From positions 1 through 46,824 of the forward strand of contig CAUJET010000201.1 of assembly GCA_963169665.1 (NCBI GenBank): DNA of 46,824 nucleotides, given 5' to 3'. Made by a program: the position numbers and the translations under genes. The stretch comes from Actinomycetota bacterium. Its GTDB lineage: Bacteria > Actinomycetota > Acidimicrobiia > Acidimicrobiales > Ilumatobacteraceae. Each line of letters opens with the position of its first letter. Position 1 is the stretch's first letter. The notes beneath the pieces were generated by a model. The model had not been told where the DNA came from. It made no database searches and was given only the letters and a program-made list of their open reading frames with translations. Shown in pieces: positions 40,250 to 46,824 of the stretch.

Positions 40250-41968
40250 TCATGCGTCGAGCCAGACGTCCTTCAGGTAGAAGCGGCCACCGTCGATCGG
40301 CTGGCCGGCGCTGCCGTCGGGCAGGGTGAAGTCGGCGATGCCACGCACGTCGGCCGCGGTGATCACGCCGAACTGGTTGGTGCCGGTCCAGATGTACGGC
40401 ACCTGCTCGCCGAGGATCGTCTGCACGATCGCATACTGCTCCTTGCGGGCCTCCGGGTCTGACAGTGCACGGCCGGCGTCCATCGCCGCGTCGATCTCGG
40501 GCGACGTGAAGTTGGTGAAGTTCAACCCACCCGAGTGGAACTGGGTGTAGTCGGCATCGGGGTCGCCGCCGCCGATGCCGCCCCACAGGATCACCTGGAA
40601 CGCATCGTTGACGACGGCGTCGATGTTCTCGCTCTGGGCCCGGCTGACGATGTTCGCTTCGGCGCCGATCTCGGACCACATCGACTGGAACAGCTCCTGG
40701 TAGCTGACGATGAACGGGTCCTGTCCGCCGGCGAAGTCGAACACGACCGGCCCGACCTCGGCCTCGTACTCGTCGATGAGGGCCGTCGCCTCGGCGAGGT
40801 CGTAGTCGGGGTAGTCGCTCTCGGTGAACCAGAACGAGGTGTCGGCGTACGGTCCGGTCATCGGCTGCTTCACGCCGGTCGCCTCGAGGTAGTCGTAGAG
40901 GCGGGGGATGTCGACCGACATCGCCAGCGCCCGGCGCACCCGCACGTCGTCGAGCGGTGCAGCGGCGGTGTTGAACATCACCACGTCGGGTTCGCTCGGC
41001 GCGCCGATGGTGACACCGACCTCGCCGGCCTCCTGCTGCACGAAGTACTCGGTGATCTCCGACGAGCTGCCCGTGTAGTACACGTCGATGTCGCCGCCGT
41101 CGAAGGCCGCCTTGCGCGCCGTCGAGTCGGAGATCGGACGGAACTCGATGCCGTCGAGGTACGGCGCGCCCTGCCAGTAGTCGTCGTTGCGGGTGACGGT
41201 GAGGTGGTCGTCGGGGATCCACTCGGAGAACACGAACGGGCCGGTGCCGATCGGGCTGCGGCCGCCGTCGGGCGATGCCAGCATCGCCGGGGCGGCCATG
41301 TAGCCGACCTGCGATCCGATCACGCCGGTGAGCACGTTGGGGAACGTGCCCCACGGGCTGCTCATCGTCAGCTCGAGGGTGAGGTCGTCGACCACCGTCA
41401 TGCCGGCGAGCAACGACAACTGGTCCTTGTACTGGGCGCTGTCGAGCACCGCCTGGAAGTTGAGGCGCACGGCCTCGGCGTTCAACGGCTCACCGTTGTG
41501 GAAGACGATGTCGGGACGAAGGACGATCGTCCACACGGTGGCGTCGTCGTTGCCGGTGATCGACTCGGCGAGATACGGCACGACCTTGCCCTCGGCATCG
41601 GCGGCTGCGAGCGGGTCGAAGATCGCCTTCGCCACGTTGTGGCCGGCGTTGCTCCACGGGTCGACCGTCGGGTTGTAGCCACTCGACTCGCCCTCGATGC
41701 CCACGACGAGCGTGCCGCCGCTGACCGGCACGATCTCCTCGTTCACCGTGGTGGGCGGGTTGGTGAACACCGGGGCGGTGGAGGCCGGCGTCGTGTCGGC
41801 AGGTGCGGTCGTGTCGGATCCGGCGTCAGCCACCGTGGTGGCCGTCGCCGTGTCCTCCGTGGTGGCGGACGGATCGTTGCCGCCGCAGGCCGCCAGCAGC
41901 AGGCCCGCCGAGGCGAGCAGAGCGACGGCGATGCCCCGCCGACGTGATGGATGCGATCGAGTGACCAT
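40250..41968 (-). CDS. extracellular solute-binding lipoprotein (family 5, peptide type)
   Basis: A 572-residue binding lipoprotein of the SBP_bac_5 (DppA/OppA) type. It has an N-terminal signal peptide (RRGIAVALLASAGLLLAAC) with lipobox LAAC, then a Thr/Ala/Pro-rich tether, and the family body, with YNPTVDPWSNAGHNVAKAIFDPL and later RVRRALAMSVDIPRLYDYL. Family 5 members carry peptides, nickel or other ligands. Peptides are favoured by the DppBC-type permeases. Start ATG at 41968 has GGGGGAG in front at normal spacing. It is the first gene of the importer operon, and the shared operator lies 36 bases upstream at 42004-42018. Confidence 0.93.
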   Translation of the reverse strand: MVTRSHPSRRRGIAVALLASAGLLLAACGGNDPSATTEDTATATTVADAGSDTTAPADTTPASTAPVFTNPPTTVNEEIVPVSGGTLVVGIEGESSGYNPTVDPWSNAGHNVAKAIFDPLAAADAEGKVVPYLAESITGNDDATVWTIVLRPDIVFHNGEPLNAEAVRLNFQAVLDSAQYKDQLSLLAGMTVVDDLTLELTMSSPWGTFPNVLTGVIGSQVGYMAAPAMLASPDGGRSPIGTGPFVFSEWIPDDHLTVTRNDDYWQGAPYLDGIEFRPISDSTARKAAFDGGDIDVYYTGSSSEITEYFVQQEAGEVGVTIGAPSEPDVVMFNTAAAPLDDVRVRRALAMSVDIPRLYDYLEATGVKQPMTGPYADTSFWFTESDYPDYDLAEATALIDEYEAEVGPVVFDFAGGQDPFIVSYQELFQSMWSEIGAEANIVSRAQSENIDAVVNDAFQVILWGGIGGGDPDADYTQFHSGGLNFTNFTSPEIDAAMDAGRALSDPEARKEQYAIVQTILGEQVPYIWTGTNQFGVITAADVRGIADFTLPDGSAGQPIDGGRFYLKDVWLDA

Positions 41969-42003
41969 GGCAGCTCCCCCTGGGTGTGGTGCGGTCGTCA
42001 TTA

Positions 42004-42018
42004 TTGCACGCCGTACAA
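42004..42018. promoter_or_regulatory. TetR-type operator, copy 2 (ABC importer)
   Basis: TTGCACGCCGTACAA is one of three sites fitting TTGNACNCNGTNCAA. It lies in the 87-base gap between the third S12 gene's stop and the binding-protein start, where the importer promoter must be. CAATAAT-like sequence next to it on the minus strand may be the -10. Confidence 0.75.
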
Positions 42019-42055
42019 GAACGGGATCACGTGTGTGCGGCGTGTCATCGGGCGT

Positions 42056-43489
42056 TCACAGACGCGAGACCCTCGAGGCGCGGATGATCTCCACGTCGCC
42101 CTCGAACACGTGCAGCGCGGACACGAGGCCGTCGTCGCCGAGTGCGACCCGCGTCTCGAACGGGCCGGTCTGGTTGAACAGGATCCCCTCGGTGTCGCAG
42201 AACACCTCCTGCACGCCGAAGCGGAGTCCGGGGATCTCGTTGTAGAGCTTCCCGCCCTCCGACCACACCTTCAGCAGCGGCAGTTCGATGCCGAGCTCGA
42301 TGCGGTATTCGCCCACGTACGCCTGCTGCTCGTCGACCGACAGGGTGCGCAACCGTTTGGGTGCCGGCATGTAGGCGGGCCAGTCGTACACGTCGGCGAT
42401 GCCGTTGAGCACCTCGCGGAACAGGTAGATGCCCGACGTCGCATTCGTGAGCACCACCGCACCATCGCCCGACTCGAGGTACAGGTTCGTCTCGCTCTGG
42501 TACCCGTCGTTCGAGCCGCCGTGGTTGATGCGAGCCGTCGGCCCGTCGCCCATCAACTTCAATCCGAGGCCGAACCCGCCCTGCCCATGGCGGGTGGTCA
42601 TCTGATGGGCGAGCGCCTGGCCGAGGATCGCGCCCGGGCGTCCGAGCCACGCGTCGCGGCAACCGAGCAGGAACCGTGCGTAGTCGGCCGCCGTGCTGAA
42701 CAACCCGCCCGCGGCCATCTCGCTGCTGATCATCCATGCGCCGGGATGCGGCCGGCCGTCGTCGCCGTGTCCCGCTGCGACGTCGTCGCGCAGGCGGGGG
42801 AGGAGCGGGTGGTGGAACGACGATCGGGTCATCCCCAACGGCCCGAGCACGAACTCGTCGGCGATCTCGTCGAACGGTCGGCCGAGCACGTCCTCCATCA
42901 CCACTTGGGCGATCACGTAACCGCCGCCCGAGTAGCGATCGGTGCCGTCGTCGGCCTTGTCGACCACGACCGGCGCGTTGGTCGCGGGTGGGCGTCCGGC
43001 GAGCAGGTCGAACACGTCGGCGACCGGTCGCCCGTCGTTCACGGTCGCGCCGAAACCGTTCACCGTGAGGCCGGCGGTGTGGCTGAGGATGCGGCGCAGG
43101 GTGACGGGGGAGCGCTGTGTGAACTCGTTCGCCGGCACCTGCCAGCGGCGCAGGTACGTGTTCACGTCGACGTCGAGGTCGAGCACGCCTCGGTCCACCT
43201 GCTGCAGCACCATCATCGCCGTCACCGGCTTGCTGCAGCTCGCCACCATGAACACGGTGTCAGCGCCCACCTGGCGGTCCGCGTCGGCCGAACGGCGGCC
43301 GAAGCCCTCGGCCCAGTCGATCTCGCCACCGCGCATCACGGCGATCGACACTGCCGGGCAGCCGTGATGGGTGAGCCGCTCATCGACGTTCCACCGCAGC
43401 GGCTGGTCGGCGATCCGCATGATCGGCAGCAGCCCGTTCGCCACGGCGTCGCGCCGTTCCTGACTGCTCGCGTCCCGGCTTCCGGTCAC
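42056..43489 (-). CDS. S12-family serine hydrolase 3 (beta-lactamase fold with C-terminal domain)
   Basis: A 477-residue S12 hydrolase with SCSK (Ser84, Lys87), YSG (Tyr186-Ser-Gly) and HGG in NHGGSNDGYQS. It is the paralogue of the hydrolase at 26230-27621, with a similar N-terminus (ERRDAVANGLLPIMRIA) and C-terminal beta domain (QQAYVGEYRIELG). I choose the GTG at 43489, with GGGGAGGG just before it. The much longer open frame upstream is antisense to the PLP-enzyme gene. No signal peptide is visible. It is divergent from the PLP-enzyme gene with a shared operator between. A D-peptidase or esterase role on imported peptides is inferred. Confidence 0.87.
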   Translation of the reverse strand: MTGSRDASSQERRDAVANGLLPIMRIADQPLRWNVDERLTHHGCPAVSIAVMRGGEIDWAEGFGRRSADADRQVGADTVFMVASCSKPVTAMMVLQQVDRGVLDLDVDVNTYLRRWQVPANEFTQRSPVTLRRILSHTAGLTVNGFGATVNDGRPVADVFDLLAGRPPATNAPVVVDKADDGTDRYSGGGYVIAQVVMEDVLGRPFDEIADEFVLGPLGMTRSSFHHPLLPRLRDDVAAGHGDDGRPHPGAWMISSEMAAGGLFSTAADYARFLLGCRDAWLGRPGAILGQALAHQMTTRHGQGGFGLGLKLMGDGPTARINHGGSNDGYQSETNLYLESGDGAVVLTNATSGIYLFREVLNGIADVYDWPAYMPAPKRLRTLSVDEQQAYVGEYRIELGIELPLLKVWSEGGKLYNEIPGLRFGVQEVFCDTEGILFNQTGPFETRVALGDDGLVSALHVFEGDVEIIRASRVSRL

Positions 43490-43517
43490 CGCGCCCTCCC
43501 CGTCGATCGGGCTAGTG

Positions 43518-43532
43518 TTGCACACCGTACAA
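43518..43532. promoter_or_regulatory. TetR-type operator, copy 3 (divergent S12 / PLP enzyme)
   Basis: TTGCACACCGTACAA fits TTGNACNCNGTNCAA. It lies in the 63 bases between the divergent GTG (43489) and ATG (43553), so one site can control both directions. It differs from copy 2 by one base. Confidence 0.75.
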
Positions 43533-43552
43533 GAGACGCGGGGAGTCCAGCG

Positions 43553-44833
43553 ATGACCACAGCCATGTTCGACATCGACGCCGTGCGGGCGCAGTTCCCC
43601 GCCCTCGCACTGCGCCACGACGAGCACCCGCGCACCTACCTCGACAACCCGGCGGGCACCCAGGTGCCTCAGCGCGTGGTCGACCGGATGACCGAGGCGC
43701 TGGTCGAGTTCAACGCCAACATGCACGGCAACTTCAACACGTCGGTGCAGGCGACCGAGCTCGTGCGTCAGGCGCACCTCGCCGTCGGCGACTTCGTCAA
43801 CGCCCGCTCCGACCGCGAGATCGTGTTCGGCCCCAACATGACGACGCTCACGTTCATGATGGCCAGAGCGCTCGCCCCGCGGTTCCAGCCCGGCGACGAG
43901 ATCATCACCACTCACATGGAGCATGAGGGCAACAACACCCCGTGGCGCACGATGGCCGCCGAGCGGGGCCTCGTCGTGCGCACCGTGCCGTTCCACCTCG
44001 ACACCTACGAGCTCGACCTCGACGCGCTCGGGTCGATGATCAACGAACGCACGAGGTTCGCGGCCATCAACTACGCGAGCAACCTCCTCGGCACGATCAA
44101 CCCGGTGCAGGAGATCACCCGTCGTCTGCACGAGGTCGGCGCGCTCGTCTACCTCGACGCCGTCCAGTACGCGCCGCACGGGGTGATCGACGTGCAGGCG
44201 ATCGACTGTGACTTCCTCGTGGCATCGACCTACAAGTTCTACGGGCCGCACCAGGGCGTGCTGTGGGGCCGTGAGGAACTGCTGCAGTCGCTCCCCACGT
44301 ACAAGCTGCGCGTCGTCCCCGACGTCACGCCCGACCGGTTCGAGACCGGCTGTCAGTCGCTCGAGGGACAGGCCGGCACCATCGGTGCGTTGGAGTACAT
44401 CCAATGGCTGGGTCGCACGGCAGGTGTCGATCTCCGCCCGACGGGCGAGGGACTCCGCGAGCGCACCAAGGACCTCCACGCCGGCATGCGGGCCATGGTC
44501 GCGTACGAGGAGATCCTCAGCGAGCGCCTCATCGCCGGGCTCGAGTCGATCCCAGGGGTGCACATCCACGGCATCACCGACCGCGCTGCGTTCGCCCGGC
44601 GCGTCCCCACCGTGTCGTTCACCGCTCCCGGTCTGGTCCCGGCCGAGATGGCGCGATTCCTCGACAGTCGGGGCGTGTACGTGTGGAACGGCCACTCGTA
44701 CGCACTCCCTGTCGTCGAGTTCCTGGGCATCGCCGACGCCGGCGGCGTCGTGCGCATCGGCCCCACGCACTACAACACGGTCGCCGAGATCGATCTGGCC
44801 GTGTCCCTCGTCGCCGAGTTCCTCGGGCGATGA
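43553..44833 (+). CDS. class V PLP enzyme, cysteine-desulfurase-like (TIGR01976 type)
   Basis: A 426-residue fold-type I PLP enzyme of the class V (SufS/NifS-like) branch. PLP Lys228 lies in STYKFYGPHQG, with the cofactor His/Asp stretch VYLDAVQYAPHG before it. The start DEHPRTYLDNPAGTQVPQRVVDRM is typical of the family. The active-site Cys loop of genuine desulfurases is not evident. Related members include isopenicillin-N epimerase, so a D/L epimerase or other amino-acid PLP function is as likely as desulfuration. ATG at 43553 follows GGGGAG. Its stop overlaps the M1-like gene (ATGA), and the shared operator lies upstream. Confidence 0.87.
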   Translation: MTTAMFDIDAVRAQFPALALRHDEHPRTYLDNPAGTQVPQRVVDRMTEALVEFNANMHGNFNTSVQATELVRQAHLAVGDFVNARSDREIVFGPNMTTLTFMMARALAPRFQPGDEIITTHMEHEGNNTPWRTMAAERGLVVRTVPFHLDTYELDLDALGSMINERTRFAAINYASNLLGTINPVQEITRRLHEVGALVYLDAVQYAPHGVIDVQAIDCDFLVASTYKFYGPHQGVLWGREELLQSLPTYKLRVVPDVTPDRFETGCQSLEGQAGTIGALEYIQWLGRTAGVDLRPTGEGLRERTKDLHAGMRAMVAYEEILSERLIAGLESIPGVHIHGITDRAAFARRVPTVSFTAPGLVPAEMARFLDSRGVYVWNGHSYALPVVEFLGIADAGGVVRIGPTHYNTVAEIDLAVSLVAEFLGR

Positions 44834-46824
44834 CCGTGGACACGCACGGTGCGGGCTGGACCGTCGAGCACCTCGACCTGCGCGTCGAGCTCGGCGGCGA
44901 CCGGGTCGTGGTCGACTGCTCGTCACACGTTCGGTGGCAGGGCGCTCCCGGTGCCACGGCACCGCTCGTGTTCGACGGTCGCGGCCTCGAGACGCTCGAG
45001 GTGGCCGTCGACGGCACGGTCCTCGGCGCCGACGGCTGCGAGCTCGCCGACCGCACCCTCACGCTCGCGCTCACCGACGACGCGCATGTCGTGAGCACCC
45101 GCGTCGCCGTCGTTCCCGGCGGGCCGGGCGACAAGGGCGTGGCGTACCGCCCTCGGTTGATCAGCACCAACTGCGAGCCCGAAGGATTCCGACGGATCAC
45201 CTGGTCGCTCGACCACCCGTCGCACCGGCCCACCTTCGACGTCACTCTCGTCGCCGACCCGAGCGAGTTCCGCACCCTGCTCGCCAACGGCGATCGTGTC
45301 GACGGCGGCGAACTCGAGGACGGCCGCGTCTGGGAGCGCTTCGTCGACCCGATCTCCAAGCCCACGTACCTGTTCGCGTTCGTGGCGGGCGACCTCGACC
45401 TCGTCGCCCGACCGCACACCACCGTCACGGGCCGCACCGTCGACCTCCGGGTCGCGGCGCTGCCCGAGCAGATCGGTGGCGCATCGTTCGCCCTCGACGT
45501 GCTCGACGCGGCCATGTCGTTCGACGAGGCCAACGGCGGCATCGAGCACGACCTCGACGCGCTCACCTTCGTGGCCCTGCCGGGCTATCCCGACGCCACG
45601 GAGTACCACGGCCTGATGTTCTTCGACTCGTCGTTGCTCGTCGTCGACCACCGCGGCTTCAGCGACGACGACCTGCTGCTGATCATGGCGAACGTGGCGC
45701 ACGAGTACGGCCATCACGTGCGCGGCAACCGGGTGACGGTGTCGTCCTGGGGGCAGCTCGCGTTGAAGGAGGGGCTGACGGTCCTGATGGGCCAGAACGA
45801 CGTCCGTCGGCACCTGTTCGGTCCGGTCGGCCGCGTGCTCGACGTGGTCGACCTGCGCCGCCTGCAGTTCCCCGAGGAGAACACCATCGGCGCACCGGTG
45901 GTTCGCGGGGAGGTCGCCAACCCCGAACAGCTCTACACACGCACCACCTACCTCAAGGGCGCCGAGGTCTTCGGCATGCTCCGCACGCTCCTCGGCGACC
46001 AGGCGTGGCGGCAGGGGTTCGCCGAGTTCGTCCGCCGCTACGACCTCGCGTCGGCCGGCGTCGACGACTTCGTCGCCGTGCTGCGCGAGACCGCTCCCGC
46101 CCGCAGCGCCGACATCGACGGCGTCGCCCGCTGGTTCGCCCTGCGCGGCAGACCGTCGCTGTCGCTCTCGGTCGCCACGTCCGACGGCACGACGGTCGTC
46201 GACATCACCCGCACCGATGCGCTCACCGACGACCCGCCGGTGGCGATGCCGATCGTGCTCGGCTTCCTCGCCGACGACGGGCGACCGCTCGACGTGACCA
46301 TCGACGGCGTCGTCGGTTCCGAGCACACCGTCGTGCTCACCGGTCCGTCGATGCGGGTGGAGGTCGCATCCGAGACATCGCCCGTGATCTCACCGCTGCG
46401 CGGGTACTCGGCGCCGGTCGACCTCGCGACCGACCTCTCGGCCCAGCACCTCTCGGTGCTGCTCGAACACGACCCCGATGCCGTCGCCCAGTGGTGGGCG
46501 TCGGAGGAGTTGATGATCCGGGCGATCGACCAGCACCGGCACGGCGCCGGCGACGATCCCTCGGGCCCCACGGTGGCGCTGCTCGCGGACGGTCTGCGAG
46601 CGGTGCTGCGGCGGGGCACGGCCGAGCCGATGCAGCTCGCCCAACTGCTCGCGCTCCCGGACGAGTTCATGCTCGGCGATCGCGAAGCGTCGATCGACGT
46701 CGACGGCGTCGCCACCGGACTCGCCGTCCTGCGTTCTCAGCTGGGACTCGCGCTGCACGACGATCTGCTCGACCTGCTCGAGCGCACCACCGACGACTCG
46801 ATGGGCACCTCGCCGGCCGACATC
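44830..46824 (+). CDS. M1-like zinc aminopeptidase, 3' end outside window
   Basis: At least 665 residues of an M1 (gluzincin) peptidase. The zinc site is intact: HEYGH (His291, Glu292, His295) and the third ligand Glu314 in ALKEG, spaced 18 residues after His295, as in PepN (HEYFH ... SLKEG). Where PepN has the exopeptidase motif GAMEN, this protein has DATEYHGLMFFDSS, so the N-terminal amine-binding loop is altered. N-terminal beta domain (about 1-220) and post-catalytic helical and beta domains follow normal M1 order. The ATG overlaps the PLP-enzyme stop. The frame is open at the edge. A peptidase role on imported peptides fits the regulon. Confidence 0.85.
   Translation, partial: MTVDTHGAGWTVEHLDLRVELGGDRVVVDCSSHVRWQGAPGATAPLVFDGRGLETLEVAVDGTVLGADGCELADRTLTLALTDDAHVVSTRVAVVPGGPGDKGVAYRPRLISTNCEPEGFRRITWSLDHPSHRPTFDVTLVADPSEFRTLLANGDRVDGGELEDGRVWERFVDPISKPTYLFAFVAGDLDLVARPHTTVTGRTVDLRVAALPEQIGGASFALDVLDAAMSFDEANGGIEHDLDALTFVALPGYPDATEYHGLMFFDSSLLVVDHRGFSDDDLLLIMANVAHEYGHHVRGNRVTVSSWGQLALKEGLTVLMGQNDVRRHLFGPVGRVLDVVDLRRLQFPEENTIGAPVVRGEVANPEQLYTRTTYLKGAEVFGMLRTLLGDQAWRQGFAEFVRRYDLASAGVDDFVAVLRETAPARSADIDGVARWFALRGRPSLSLSVATSDGTTVVDITRTDALTDDPPVAMPIVLGFLADDGRPLDVTIDGVVGSEHTVVLTGPSMRVEVASETSPVISPLRGYSAPVDLATDLSAQHLSVLLEHDPDAVAQWWASEELMIRAIDQHRHGAGDDPSGPTVALLADGLRAVLRRGTAEPMQLAQLLALPDEFMLGDREASIDVDGVATGLAVLRSQLGLALHDDLLDLLERTTDDSMGTSPADI

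Overview
This is a GC-rich (about 70%) actinobacterial chromosome segment. Two F420-type luciferase-like oxidoreductases, a P450 with a 3Fe-4S ferredoxin, a large clade catalase and many GTG starts suggest an Acidimicrobiia/Ilumatobacter-like aquatic actinobacterium. This placement is an inference from gene content. About 44 genes are supported. No rRNA, tRNA, CRISPR array, insertion sequence or phage gene was seen. Genes are dense and mostly in small operons with 4-base ATGA/GTGA overlaps.

Left part (1-13.9 kb). A DabA/DabB inorganic-carbon uptake pair (dabA cut by the window edge) diverges from a LysR regulator, with a perfect 7-7-7 palindrome between them. Then come a small ABM-like protein, an F420-type LLM oxidoreductase, a PaiB-like FMN protein, a DUF5709-like acidic protein, a CHASE-GAF-SpoIIE phosphatase, a patatin lipase, a ferredoxin/P450/TetR operon, and a second LLM enzyme coupled to a 50-residue protein.

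Middle part (13.9-22.4 kb). A tightly packed stress-type run holds a large catalase, a hemerythrin domain protein, a membrane-anchored unknown, a possible 24-residue peptide, a DUF421 membrane protein, a topoisomerase IB, a CBS-pair protein and an acidic unknown. It is followed by an alpha/beta hydrolase, a LysM lipoprotein and a coiled-coil M23 cell-wall peptidase.

D-peptide regulon (22.5-31.7 kb and 38.4-46.8 kb). Eight genes, each overlapping the next by 4 bases, encode an MlrC-like M81 peptidase, an asparaginase-type amidohydrolase, two S12 serine hydrolases, an M20 hydrolase, a GNAT acyltransferase, an N-succinylamino-acid racemase-like enolase and a TetR regulator. GNAT plus racemase plus M20 matches the known irreversible D- to L-amino-acid route through N-succinyl intermediates. 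A second block holds a peptide-type ABC importer (binding protein and two permeases, no ATPase), a third S12 hydrolase, a cysteine-desulfurase-like PLP enzyme and an M1-like peptidase (cut by the window edge). All three control regions of these blocks carry the same 15-bp operator TTGNACNCNGTNCAA, which suggests one regulon run by the TetR protein for import, cleavage and stereo-inversion of D-residue peptides.

Between the two blocks (31.8-38.1 kb) is a set of small housekeeping or accessory genes. Among them is a MerB-like protein (35254-35898) whose second catalytic cysteine position is an in-frame TGA followed by a SECIS-like hairpin with a GGUC apical loop. It is probably a selenoprotein and would be missed or truncated by routine gene calling. 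Several strong hairpins lie in the surrounding intergenic DNA.
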